DNA of 64,000 nt from Helichrysum umbraculigerum (lineage: Eukaryota > Streptophyta > Magnoliopsida > Asterales > Asteraceae): contig CATIUR010000003.1 in assembly GCA_949592205.1 (NCBI GenBank), forward strand, positions 167,017,759 to 167,081,758, in the 5' to 3' direction. Shown here piece after piece: positions 42,854 through 54,629 of this stretch (position 1 is the first letter of the stretch; each line of letters starts with the position of its first letter). The notes under the pieces were generated by a model. The model saw nothing but the letters and a program-made list of their open reading frames with translations, was not told the origin of the DNA and ran no database searches. The position numbers and the translations under genes were made by a program.

Positions 42854-45800
42854 TCATAATATGGTGCAGCATTGGTTTGTCTTCTTTGCCTGTTTGTAGA
42901 ACATCTGTTTAGACAATCAACCAGATAATTCTTGTTAATTATTCTGCCTCTCACAAAAACAATATTAATGAATACCGAGTAAATATAAAATATATAAATA
43001 AATAAAAGAAAACGAATCAGCTGAAAACATGTCTAAAAAATCCCATATTTGATTGTACACAATTCACTGCTCTAAGAGAAGATAGTGTTCTGAACCACTA
43101 GTAATCTAGAATTTTATGGTTAAGTTCACAATCTTAATGCTATGGTAATATCCAGTTGTAGAGTTATCACAGATATTAGTATATAATTTTCACATCATGT
43201 GTTAAAATAAGATCCTACCCACAGTTGATTAATGCTCTTTGTCTTCTGGTCCCTTTAATCCTCATGAAAATGTGGTAAAAGGATGGAACGGTGTTGGGAT
43301 ATATAAAAATATACTCCATATTTTGTTTCCCATCCACTGTAAGTTGCAATTGTTTGGGTGGTTGGACAATACACAAAGGGGAGGTTGTTTGTTAGAAATG
43401 GTTTATCAGCAGTGGGCTACATAGATGATCACTATCTTGTTAGGAAGTGCATACTCTGTACTGACTACGGTAAGCACATTGCATTCCCATCTTTATGCAA
43501 CCAGGATAAATTGACTTTATGCAACCAGGATAAATTGACTTGTTACTATGGCAACAACTCTAGACGATACTTTTTAATCACCAAACATAATCCATATTTC
43601 TCCATAGAATGGGACCATCTGTTATTCCTTTCAATTTCTCCAACCATCTCTTTTGCAACCACTTGTATAAACACTTCAATCTAGTCCATCATCCTAATGG
43701 CTTCCCCTTCGATATGTGAAGTTTCCATTAACCATTTGATGATTTAATATACATATATTACTTTGATACCCCTTACCCACCAACATCATGTCTAACGTGA
43801 AAGTTTTAGGATTCCCTCTTGATTATTATTACACTATCAAAAATCACATGAAGTCGTTTAAAACCTCTATCATCTCTTACTGGCATAAACATTAAGATTG
43901 CCCACTATAAAGACCTTTTAGCTACTTGGCATACACCAAACAACTACTTCTAAGGTAGAACAGTCTTTTCTATGGATTCACTTTCAAGATAGGCGCATAT
44001 TTAATAATGAAACTAAAACCCCATCACTTGTGCTAGCTAAACAAAATTTCATTTTCTATCCCATGTCCTATTCTACTACATAATGTTTCAAGCTCTCATC
44101 AGATAACATATTTATCCCATTTTAAGTCATATCTTATACTACAGCCATGGTTGTCGACTATGTTCTCCATTGATTTTCCCATGTAGTGTTGTATAGAAAG
44201 GCTATATAAATCACAATTGGGTATTTACAATTTACAAACATGTCAGTATGTCACTTAGGGATGTCATCCCAACCTAGATCATTTCCCACAGCACCAAAGT
44301 TCTATAAAATTGATTGAATTATGTATATGTACTAACTTTGTGAGGTACAAATGCAGGCCTACATGTGAAAAAGGACGGCATGAAAATCTCCATTACTTAT
44401 CTTACATGCATAATGCTTAAAAGGAGAACTTGCAAGTTGTCAGGAATATTGCCACCACATCACTCAACTTAGAACCATAGTAGCAAGATTGCAAGTTATT
44501 CATAAACTACAGTAAGTAGTATATGTTATATCCCTACAAACAACTAACAATGTATTATATTGAAACTCAACAAGGACTCAATACCATGACAAATCTTTAT
44601 TTGTTGCATCATGTACCTGGGAAGCTGCACTGAGATCTGAACTCTTCTCAACTAAACTGTCCAGCTTCTCCCCTCTTTCAAGGACACTATCAATGGTTTT
44701 ATGCTGTGACAAATAGAACCGCATGTCAAATATATAATATTAGGTAAAATGTAAAACTAGTTTCTCAATTATGTAAAAGATCTATGACTTTACTGATATT
44801 TAGAATAAGAGGTGGCAAAATGGGTGGATCGAGAAAATGAGGATTAGAGGTGGGATAAATTAGTGTACAACCCCACATCACATTCTTAGTTTTTGTAGCT
44901 ATATGGGGAAAATGGTTGTAGTCTTCTGTTTAAATGCTTACTACAGTTGGTTTATTTTAAAAGAAGAGAAACAGAGTTGGATGCATGAAATATGGGAAAC
45001 GAGATTAACAAAATTATATGACAAAGACGCTAAACTATGACTGCTTACAAGTATAATTTTGGTTTCATCTAATTCTCTCTGAATTTTCAGCAGCTTATCT
45101 GCCTCCGCAGGATCCTGAAAATACGGAAAAACCAGTAATGATGAAAAGCAATCAGAGCTTACAACTAAAACGCAAAGGATCTAACAGGTGTACCGCATTG
45201 ATTAGAACAAAACTCAATACGTACCTGAAACTTGGTTAAAGCATCAGTAAGATAGGGCCATGGTTGAGTACTATCTGCTTGTATGGTTCTCCATGAATCA
45301 CCAAAACACTTCTGATACTCATCTATCACCTAACCAACATTCTCATTTGCATTAGTTCATGATAATTGAAATATCCACCCAAGTCTGTATTCCAAGAGAT
45401 TACACTTCAATGATTAAACAGAATTGCAGACACTGGGATCTTTTCATATACTTGAATAAAGATGAAAGTAATACGAGCATACCTTGTTCAGTACAGAGAA
45501 TGCACTTCTAACAGGATAGTGATCATCCATGAATCCGACCACACATAGACCATTTCTGTTATATGAATGTACCTTATACTCTATCACAAAATAAACATAT
45601 ATAATTAGATGAACGACTCAACAACTCGTCAAAAGACAACAAACTTACCATTTCAATTCAACGAACTTTAAACTTTGTTCATAAGCTACTCAAATTCTTT
45701 CTTCATAAAACAGACACAGACTTCTTTGAAATAATTCACAATATTTAATCTGATAAAACTTATTGAGACAAGATTTAATGATCATATTTGTTACAATTAC

Positions 45801-46478
45801 AAATAAATTTCTTTTCTTTGATATCTATCAAACCTGATAACAATCCAAACACAATCTTCCTAAAAATCTCCTTTTGCATTCAACCTTTTTCTTATCATAG
45901 TCTGTAATCACAGTTGTTACAGTTTATAAACTTTAATCCAATATTGAGAATCATGACCACCCATATCATAAAAACGTATTTTTCAATCATTCAAGGTAAT
46001 ATTTCGTATCCGATAAGAACACAACCATTTGCACACATGAACTCCACAAATTCCTAATTATTCAAGTTTTAGCAACCCAAATACACACTCAAAAGATGCA
46101 CATACACAAAAATTATATGATCACAGTTTTTGATTGGTGCATTTGATCAAGTGCCTGATGTGCATCTATAATTTTATCTACTAAAATAGATTGATGTATT
46201 TTTTTTACCATTTTGATAAGAATAGATATACTTTATTTATGTGAACAGATGGCGTAATGTAAAAAAAAAAAAGTGAGACCTTCGTGCTGTACGGAATGAC
46301 GTTGATCAGGCGGTGTACGTTTAGCGACGGTACGGCCAACGAAAACGATGAACTGACGAACGGTGACTCTTTGAAAATAACCGAAATGATTTACATCGGT
46401 TGCGTTTGCAAGGATTACAGGATCCGATCCATCTGATCTCGAATCACACTTCAATACTAGTAAAGCTGTGATCTTCAT
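42854..46478 (-). CDS. YKT61: YKT61-type longin-domain R-SNARE
   Basis: Six exons on the minus strand: 46478-46280, 45580-45483, 45329-45225, 45114-45049, 44703-44617 and 42904-42854. All introns are GT-AG and the frame is continuous to 201 residues, against about 199 in Arabidopsis. The N-terminal longin domain begins MKITALLVLKC and contains ILANATDVNHFGYFQR and EYKVHSYNRNGLCVVGFMDD. The SNARE motif lies in exons 4-5 (KLLKIQRELDETKIIL, HKTIDSVLERGEKLDSLVEK, SSDLSAASQ) with the central Arg of R-SNAREs. It ends KKTNQCCTIL: one Cys for palmitoylation and a CaaX box for prenylation, so no membrane helix is needed. The protein drives vesicle fusion in the ER-Golgi, vacuolar and plasma membrane routes. 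Intron 5 (1.7 kb) contains an inverted copy of exon 2. Confidence 0.95.
43389..43471 (+). pseudogene. Inverted degenerate copy of YKT61 exon 2 in intron 5
   Basis: On the + strand, opposite to YKT61, the sequence encodes VRNGLSAVGYIDDHYLVRKC, matching the exon 2 product YNRNGLCVVGFMDDHYPVRS. The nucleotide match extends over about 80 bp (GATGATCACTATC and AAGTGCAT.CTCTGTACTGA are shared) and ends just before GGTAAGC, a donor-like sequence. It is out of frame beyond this and has no matching neighbours for other exons. Confidence 0.75.
43497..43545. repeat. Two 24-bp tandem units
   Basis: CTTTATGCAACCAGGATAAA followed by TTGA occurs twice in a row inside YKT61 intron 5. Confidence 0.85.
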
Positions 46479-46664
46479 TATAACAAATCGATATTAGGGT
46501 TTCAAGAACAGAATGATCAGTGATGATTTTCTTGGTGGTCTGTGAAATATGATAATTAGTGCAAGAATTTGTAGATCGATTTATGTATATGGATTTGTGA
46601 ATTGCGTTATTATGACGGTCGAATAATTTCTTTAGATCGGTGTTGCTTTAGCTTTATCTTTTTC
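46479..46664 (-). promoter_or_regulatory. Truncated 5' flank of YKT61
   Basis: Only 186 bp lie between the YKT61 ATG and the end of MULE3. No clear TATA box is visible on the minus strand; a housekeeping SNARE gene may lack one. The transcription start could lie here or within MULE3. Confidence 0.4.
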
Positions 46665-48208
46665 GGTAAATACATTTTGTCGGCATCGTACCCATATGTT
46701 GTTCGGAGTTCAGCAACCTACCACTTAAACTCGCATTGTCTGAAGTACACCGGTTAATGTTGTATCGATATCGGTAATATGGTAACCGGTTACCGAAACA
46801 ACCGATAAAATTAATGACGTGTCATTTTTGAATTAAAAAAATTAATCAGGTGTAAATAAATTGCATTCGTGGACGTAATTAGCAGGGTTTCATGATTTCT
46901 TTTTCTAATCTTTCTACCTCGTGTTCATTTTTATTTTTTTATTAATTCTTTTTCTATTTTATTTAACCCCAATGAATACAAAGAACCTTAATCCAAATCA
47001 CTCTCACAAACCAGTAGGAAAATTGTTCATGCAATCCAAGTCAATTAAACACTCAAATCAATCTCATATGACTTAAAACATCGTGAACACAACTAAACAA
47101 CCCAAACCATTTGCTTCACATAATCATTATCTTCATGAAATTCGAACACAGATCTAATTGGTTGCTTCATTCAAGTCTAATTCTCGGTCAGGTGAGGGCG
47201 TATTTTCCAGAGTAGCAGGTTCCGGTGAAGCCGAATTCCGGTGATGACTTGTGGTGATGCCGACGACCCTGATGACGATGGCCATTCAGTTTCCGGTACG
47301 GTAGTGTTGCAGCGGTTCCAAACATATACTCCGGCGATTCCAAGTGAACTCCGACGATCACCCTGAAATTGAGGTACTCGTTAACCTGCTGGTGGTGCTC
47401 ACCGGAGGTGGAAGGGTGGTGGAGGTTGGATGGTGGCTGTCTGGTGGTTTTAGAGAAACAACATATCGGTTCATTTGATGTGTGATTTAGGTGTTCATTT
47501 GTGATTGATTTGGATTTCACGAACAAGATGATAGATTTGGATTCACCGGAAATTGCTACTCTACCATAACCGTCGGAAACGGACCTCACCCCACCAATCT
47601 GTCTGAAATTCAGATCTGGCGAAATTGATTTAAGATCCACCGTATGTATCTTTGTCGTATATGTGTGGGTTTGAATTTTGTGGATTTATAAGTTTAGTTT
47701 GTATTATATAAAATTTTGTGGGTTCAACGCCTTCAACGTCTCCGATCAACACCAAAGCAGCTCTGCAAGTCAATTAAATATTAATTTTGTGATTATTTTT
47801 TGTAGAGTTGTTGTATTAAATTGTTCAAGAATGAAAGTATAATTGTAACTTACAATTGATCGTGAAATTAAACAAAATGAAAAATTCCAGATGATGATAT
47901 ACTCGTTTGCTAGTATAAAAGAAATTATTTTTTTAATTAAATTTTTTTTACTATTAGTTTATTTGTTAGCAATTGTACTATAAGTATAAAAAGTTGTACA
48001 TATTTTACACACATGGCAAAAAGTCCAAGTTAGCACATGATGTGGCTGCCTAGTCATCATTTCGTAATTGTAACACGTAAAAACATAGTTTGCAAAGATT
48101 GTAGCACATAAATAACCAGTTTATTTCAGACAATGGGAGTTTAAGTGGTAGGTTGCTGAACTCAGAACAAACAGAGGGGATACGATGCCGACAAAATGTA
48201 TTTACCCT
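46665..48208. mobile_element. MULE3: non-autonomous MULE upstream of YKT61, 9-bp TSD
   Basis: The TSD ATCTTTTTC lies at 46656-46664 and 48209-48217. Terminal repeats of about 84 bp begin GGTAAATACATTTTGTCGGC and contain AGTTCAGCAACCTACCACTT; the left end seems to have lost two bases. There is no transposase. The centre (47190-47640) is more GC-rich than its surroundings and open on the minus strand for 150 codons, the kind of insert seen in Pack-MULEs that captured a host gene, but I recognise no protein. Confidence 0.85.
47188..47640 (-). CDS. Open frame in the GC-rich core of MULE3, doubtful
   Basis: A 150-codon open frame has scattered His, Ser, Gly and Arg and no recognisable domain (for example HRHQGRRHHHKSSPEFGFTG). 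It could be a captured exon or a chance frame in a captured GC-rich 5' UTR. It reads toward YKT61. Confidence 0.2.
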   Translation of the reverse strand: MDLKSISPDLNFRQIGGVRSVSDGYGRVAISGESKSIILFVKSKSITNEHLNHTSNEPICCFSKTTRQPPSNLHHPSTSGEHHQQVNEYLNFRVIVGVHLESPEYMFGTAATLPYRKLNGHRHQGRRHHHKSSPEFGFTGTCYSGKYALT

Positions 48209-48217
48209 ATCTTTTTC

Positions 48218-49685
48218 GCGAAGGTAAGGTGTTTGGATCGATTTTAAAATATGTCCAACTTTATGTTCCGGTATGAATACTACTCCGTACTATTAATGTT
48301 AACTACTTTTGACCGGTGTATACAAACAGACTGTTTTGACATATATAAAACAAGTGTAAAAATAGTGAAAGATTATACTAGAAGTTAAGTTAGATCGAAC
48401 TTTTTTTCACTTGGTAGTTTTATTCAATTCAAATTTTCTCGCATTTTTTGTGTTCCTAAACTTTTAAATTTTTTATTAACAAGTACTAGGCAATTCAAAG
48501 GCTGTGCTACGCACAGCCCGCCCACGAAAGTTAAACACTGATTTCCAGGAAAGTTAAGACACTGATTTCATCAAGATGCAGGCAAATAGTGTGTAAATGA
48601 AAATGTTTCAAGACACTTAAGGGTCAGATACATTCTGGTTTGTATAAACCTTACCCTTCCATCAATGAAAATGCTTGCTGGGTTACATTAGAAAACTACT
48701 ATATACAAAAACTAAAAGTAGAAAACCATTCCAGAACTTCTAGAACTACCCTCTCTTCATTTCCACTTCGTCAGAGTTAGCACCTTCATCTTTAAAAGCA
48801 AAGGTACAGTTCCCATTAGCATAAACTTCACCAAAGGTTGGTATTGTTGGAGTATTTGATAAATTTTATGATGCAACGAACTGAATTCCTGCGATATATA
48901 TAAGAGAATATAAAATCAAATGAGCTCCTTAGTCTCTACCATTTATTTCCTTTCTACCATAATATATGTTGTGATTTTTTATTTTTGTGATTTACTTTAA
49001 AATTTCCAAAAAGAAGCATCACAAATTTACATTTTAAACAACCGGTATCCATACGGCCATACCACACTCGTAAGCTAGAGATTGGACAGTTATTCGGTGA
49101 TTAATAATAATGTTGAACCACCTTGACCATTTTTGTAGTCAGGCTATAAAGAGTTTCATAGTGCAGAGTGTTGACTTGAATGAGAAGTGAATGTGTTGTA
49201 TTCTCAATAAGATGAATGAAGTTTTCTTAAGGTGATGTAAGATGAAATAGTAGAAAAACCTATGAAATACCAATTTGGTCACCAAAGAGATAGCACTAAG
49301 CCAATAAGTAACAGCTATAACTACAAATACCTCTACACATGGGACATAGTTACAGATACCACTTCACAGCCATTCCCTCACTTGTCCAAATTCAAAGTGG
49401 AAACATTATCTTAATAGAACACTTTATACCTCATAATCCTCACAAGAGCCTATTTGAAATAAAGCTCGGGCAAACTCCCAAGGTATTTTGATCACATCTA
49501 TACACCACAACCATATGGTCCATATCGGTCACTTATGGAATGAACATATAGCTCGTCATGTATGATATACTTATCATATTTAATCAGATCATGTGTGTTA
49601 GCATAACAATAAAAACAAAGTGAAAGTTGGATCAAAATAAAAGAACACATTGACTACATTAACTTTACCAGATTCAAGGAAATAC
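48218..49685. other. Intergenic or 3' part of a decayed minus-strand gene
   Basis: A coding-like minus-strand tail at about 48864-48763 reads SNTPTIPTFGEVYANGNC then TFAFKDEGANSDEVEMKRG and a stop. It has no usable acceptor in frame (a TAA lies just upstream), while another frame after CGCAG (about 48893) reads EFSSLHHKIYQILQQYQP. This could be the end of the gene starting at 50658 with a frameshift. The remainder shows no gene. Confidence 0.3.
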
Positions 49686-50658
49686 CTATCCAGAAAACAT
49701 GTATTGATCACGTCCAACCTTCCTAGTTTTATCATCCTTCAGAAGTGGGTACATCATACATCTGCAGTAAAAGGACCGTAAAAACTCAATAAACATCAGA
49801 TCTTCTTTATGAGACAATGAAATTGGATAAAGTTTATCTTTAGGGAAAAGCAACAAACTATAACAAATTAAGCCATGAAGCGTATCAATAGTAACTCATG
49901 AGTACCTAATGCTTCTGGCATGCTGTGTTTTGAGGATGGTTACACATCCCACTTTATACTTGGTATTTCTGTTGATGGAATGTGTGCTAAAAAGGATTCA
50001 GGCATCAAAGAGAAAAAATGCCTCATATGGAACAAATTATTTTCAATGAATATTTGTTACTCTCTTACAAACTTTATTTCACAACACCCATCCCAACATT
50101 AATATTCTTGCTGAAATGATATACATAGACAACTAAAAAAAATGCTTATAGAGTTGCTTAAACTTAGATTTCGAACTAAAACACCTTGTTAACTTGAGGA
50201 AAAAATTATGAAAGCTAAGCAAAGTAATTACGCATATTGATACTCCCTCTAAGTGATCATATGTGCATAACGATTCATAAGTTCGTAACAGTTCATATAT
50301 ACAAATAAGTTAAAGGTAAAAGCTAGCAAGAATATAATTATCAAATCTATTGAGGTGAATCCATAGATCAAGAAGCATATATCTTTGATTTCACATATTT
50401 TCTTAGCTTTAAGGATCCATACAGGGAAATAATAAGGTTAAGTGCACCATTGTAATCTCCTACAAGAAGCTACATATGTATCTATTCATAAAAGTGTTGG
50501 ATTTGGTACAAATAAAAAGTCTTATAACACTGAAAAAATCTTTATATATACACATAATAATATATATAGATATATACATACCGCATAGCAGCTTCGGTTT
50601 TCTTTTGTGCGTATCTCGATTTCTGCTTTGTCTCAACGAATCCACCTACTTCGTCCAT
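49686..50658 (-). CDS. Tentative two-exon gene of unknown function
   Basis: Exon 1 (50658-50582) encodes MDEVGGFVETKQKSRYAQKK and then TEAAM. A GTATGT donor and a TTACTGCAG acceptor (phase 2) join it to exon 2 (49761-49686), encoding CMMYPLLKDDKTRKVGRDQY then MFSG and TAG. The amino-acid usage looks coding and the splice phases fit. The TAG is immediately followed by GTATTT, a donor-like sequence, so the stop may be a mutation in a longer gene whose end is near 48763. The product is not recognised. Confidence 0.35.
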
Positions 50659-51035
50659 AAAATCTTCATAAGTCTAATGAATCATATAGCCCGAAAGGAA
50701 TTAAAAGAATGGAATTAAAGACAACTCTCCCAGTGACTGATTTTGATCAATAGAAATCAGCAAACGGGATTGAGAAGAGGTGAAGGTGAAGCCGGGTGAA
50801 ATAGGGAAAAATAATTTACTGTATAAATTAGGGCTTTTTAGTGGAGATGGAGGATGTTTGTAGAAGATAAATGGGGTGACGTGATAAAAATTTAGGAGGG
50901 TACGTGTCATTAGTTTATGATCTTAGGAAGGCACTAAATATTTGTTAGAAGACACATGGAGAGTTTAAAAGCCCTAACGTGTCCAATTTTAAAGAGGTAT
51001 GGGTTCTTCTTATTAAAAACTTAATGAAATGATAA

Positions 51036-51036
<1 letters not shown>
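50659..51036. other. Flank of the tentative gene, nothing else seen
   Basis: The probable 5' UTR of the minus-strand gene and AT-rich intergenic sequence. No repeat stands out until the (TA)n at 51037. Confidence 0.4.
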
Positions 51037-51114
<78 letters not shown>

Positions 51115-51858
51115 CTTGGAATCCTGTGATAACAAGGAGATTTCGTGAGAACGGTGAGAACACATCTTAGCCATCCATTTTTTGATCAAAAAACCTGATT
51201 TTGGAGGTGGCAATTTTGTAAATACTTTAAAGTTTGATTTTGAAAGGTTAACATAAGGATTGTTAGGTGAAGTTTAATTTTTTTTAGTTCACAATAGTTT
51301 TAACATGGTGAAGTTTTATTTAATTTTTGTTAATCAACATATTTGAAGTAGTGAATTGATAAGTATAAAAATTAATCTTTTCAAAAACTAATGTTAACAA
51401 AAAAATATTTACTTAATCTCATTAAAACTATGTGAATCTATAAAAATAAATATTCATAGCATCGTAACCTTATGTTAAAAAAATATATATTAAACTTAAC
51501 CTCACCAAAATGATGTGAAGCTAAAAAAAAAAGAAGCTTCATGTGAACAAAATGATGTGAAGCTAAAAAAAAAAAGAAGCTTCATGTGAACAAAATGATG
51601 TGAAGCTAAAAAAAAAAGCTTCACATGAGCAAAATGATGTAAAGCTAAATAAAAAAAACAGATTCACATGAGCAAAATGATGTGAAGCTTAAAAAAAAAA
51701 ACTTCACATGAGCAAAGGTGATGTGAACCTTCCAAAATCAAACTTCAAAGTATTTACAAAATTGCCACCTCCAAAATCAGGATTTTGGATTAAAAAATGG
51801 ATGGCTAAGATGTGTTCTCACCGTTCTCACGGAATCCCCTTGTTCTCACCAGAACCCA

Positions 51859-51933
<75 letters not shown>
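51037..51933. mobile_element. Inverted-repeat element between two (TA)n tracts
   Basis: Two arms of about 140-150 bp (51103-51250 and 51726-51862) are inverted repeats sharing GTGAGAACGGTGAGAACACA, CTTAGCCATCCATTTTTT and GGAGGTGGCAATTTTGTAAA. Each arm abuts a long (TA)n: 51037-51102 on the left and 51863-51933 on the right. If the target was TA, as for mariner-like elements, the flanking tracts could have grown from the TSD or have been there before. The centre contains a tandem array (51505-51720). Confidence 0.7.
51505..51720. repeat. Tandem hairpin units AAAATGATGTGAAGC-A(n)-GCTTCA
   Basis: Five units of about 40 bp: ATGATGTGAAGCT, a run of 8-11 A, then GCTTCATGTGAGCAAA. Each can pair TGAAGC with GCTTCA around the A-run, so arms are fixed while the A loops vary in length. 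Confidence 0.8.
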
Positions 51934-51938
<5 letters not shown>

Positions 51939-52250
51939 TATAAATATATATGTATGTAATTACGTTGCAACTCTTTTTTCTCTATTGGGATTCGGTAATC
52001 AAAAGTTTGTAACAATTGTGAGAGTATTAAGATTACTAATTAATAATAATAATAATAATAATAATTTTGAATGAAATAAAAGAATGTGATTGGTCAATAG
52101 AAAATTCAATTAAGATGATGACATCATAAAGATATTTAAAACCCATATATACACACAGTTCGATTAATTTGTATTTATTTCACAAATATTGATAGAATCC
52201 TTATAAAAAAGTCCCATGATAAATACACCAAACTTTTTCATACATACATC
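51934..52250. other. AT-rich spacer with (AAT)n
   Basis: A short (AAT)n tract lies at 52044-52066. No gene or further mobile element is recognised up to LTR D. Confidence 0.5.
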
Positions 52251-52255
52251 AAAAT

Positions 52256-54138
52256 TGTAACATCCTCTCAAGTGGTCTTGTAATTCTCTATTTTAATTTG
52301 ATTATTTAATGGTTTTAGGAATTATTTGATATTAATTATTTAATTGCGAAACTTAGATGAATAAGTCCCAGGACTTATTGTGAATAGTAAATTATTGATT
52401 GTTTTAATTTACTATAGTTGACGGTAAAATAAAATTAGTTTCTCGCAATTGAAATTTAGGTTCCAGACAATAGATTGAAAGGGGGCTAGTTTTAAGTGAA
52501 TACGGAATCGATGGAATAGTTGGGCCGACCTATTTAACTTTCCCAAAATCTAAAGTAGTTCCATTTCTTTGAAACCTTATAACTAAAAACCTAAACTAAG
52601 AACTTCGAACAAGAAATTGAACCAAGTGAAAGCTGTGATCTTGAGCAAGTTGTATCATCATCACTCCTTTGTAATCTTTTAAATTGTAAGTAGTTTATCA
52701 TGTTTAAATTATTATGTTTATATTCAAGTATAAATGGATTGATTAATTCATAAACTTGAATTGTTGATTGAAAGTTGTTAATACATGATGTACTAGATGA
52801 TATATGATGTTTGTGATTATATTAGATGAATTGGAGCTGAGTTTTGGTGATTTTGGTTATAAAAATCTGTGTTTTAGGTTTGCTGAACGAAGATGCTGAT
52901 ACAGGGGTGGGTACCCGGCGGGTAGTTGGACAAAAACCGAAACCCGGCTGGTAAACCGTGAACCCGGCGGCTTCTCTAAGCTTTAAAACGTGAAAAAGTT
53001 CAGTCACCATGAAATTTAATGTACCCGGTTGTTTCGGGTTTGACCCGGCGGGTAATTTTAGTACCCGACGGGTACTTGGACTACCCGGCGGGTAGTGACC
53101 CGGATTGTGCAATTTTCCTTTTTATTGTAACACATGTGTTATTCATAATGTATATCAATTAATATGCTTAATTACAAATACTGAGCATGATTAGAAACTT
53201 ATTATTGTTATGTCAATGATATTTAGTTCCTTGAAGTATATTGAATATAAGTTAAGTGTTATGTAACAAATTACTAACTTATGTTGATTGTTGTTCTCAG
53301 ATCCTTCAAAGATTCAGTGGTATCAGGATTTGAGGTTAGAACTACTGAGGTATCGGTGAGTGGATTTAGAACTCGCCTTTTGATTTAGTTGAAACTGTTT
53401 GGTTGCAACAGGTGAACGTAGATATGTTGTTGTATTATTTAATTAATATTGTTGACTGTGACTCTACGTGCTAATTGGCCTTCGGGCATCAGTTGTTAAT
53501 GAGGTCAACGAGTTGAGCTGGTTGGTTGAGCTAGTTGATTATTATGTGAATTACACAGGGTCTTGCTTCATTTGTTGTGTGTATAGAACCTGTATTTGAG
53601 TATAGTAACCACTAGCTATCGGTCTCGTCCGTTATGGCCATACGGATATGGTTGGATAAGTGTTCTGGGGAGCCACCCGGGTATTATGGTATTCCTCAGA
53701 GCCACCGATCCTCATCATTGAATTGTTGATTAGTTGAATTGTGTGTTTACGGTTGTTTGGTGTAAACAAATATTTAAGCTAAGTTAATTGGTGTGTGATG
53801 AATTCATTCACTTAGCTTCGTGCTAATCCCTCATTCTTACTTCCTGCAAGTTTATTTTGGGATGTGGGTAGCAGGAATGTGATGCTCGTGGAGCAGGGAA
53901 TGTTTGACTGATCGTGCTACTATGATATAGTTTGTTATAAACTATGTTTTTGTATTATATAATACCCCGTTTTATGTAGTTGATATGTAGTATATTAAAC
54001 AGTTTTAACTTATTGTGCGTCGGGCATGTAATCAATTTATGTACATTATCTTTAATGTACAATAGTAAATATGTTTTTATAAACTCGTTTCCTTGATAAT
54101 AATATTCTAATGTTGTCGTTCAAATGAGGGGTGTTATA
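52256..54138 (+). mobile_element. Solo LTR D (1.9 kb), 5-bp TSD
   Basis: The TSD AAAAT lies at 52251-52255 and 54139-54143. It starts TGTAACATCC and ends GGGTGTTATA. It shares the block CCGTTATGGCCATACGGATA (about 53630) with LTR B in inverse orientation, and GGGAGCCACCCGGGTATTATG with both. The GC-rich array at 52903-53105 has TACCCG / CGGGTA arms. Confidence 0.9.
52903..53105. repeat. TACCCGGCGGGTA palindrome cluster in LTR D
   Basis: Five to seven irregularly spaced copies of TACCCGGCGGGTA-like palindromes (arms TACCCG / CGGGTA, also ACCCGGC alone), some followed by GTTGGAC or CTTGGAC. They occupy the place where LTRs A and E carry the AACGCGATCC hairpins. Confidence 0.8.
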
Positions 54139-54143
54139 AAAAT

Positions 54144-54629
54144 GTATGCAGTACAGTACTGTACAGTACACATTCTAATGCATAAAGTTGGTGTATGTAT
54201 AAAAAAATGGTGTATCTATCAACTCCCTATAAAAAAGGGTAATTTGAAGTGTACCACTAACTCATGTATCATATTTCAATGGTACGCGTGTACGTATTAT
54301 AATTCTAATAAATAAATAAAAAGAGTGTACAAAGTAAAACAATAATACTATGTTAATCAAATTAAAAATAAATTGATAATAATAGTACATTGCTTTCTTA
54401 AATTTATAAAATTAAAAATAAATTAAATTAACAATAAAGAATTGTAAGCCTACTAAAGTTATGAAACCTCCTGAAAATGTGCGTTTCTTTATTAAATTAA
54501 TTAGATTAAAAATAAATATAAACAATAACAATAAAACAATAAATACTGAATTCTGATTGGTTAATTGAACTTCAATTTTAAAATTTGATGTCTTAAACCC
54601 GCTTCCTATATTATATTTATTTAAGATAA
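54144..54629. other. AT-rich spacer before the RPA Helitron
   Basis: No gene is recognised. GTACAGTACTGTACAGTAC (about 54151) is a short perfect palindrome-rich stretch. Confidence 0.5.

Noticed and set aside
43239..43684. Independent + strand gene in YKT61 intron 5
   Set aside because: The only recognisable peptide is the degenerate inverted copy of YKT61 exon 2; the rest is unrelated and frame-broken.
54124..54315. Short ORF at the end of LTR D
   Set aside because: It spans the LTR end and TSD and has no recognisable protein features.
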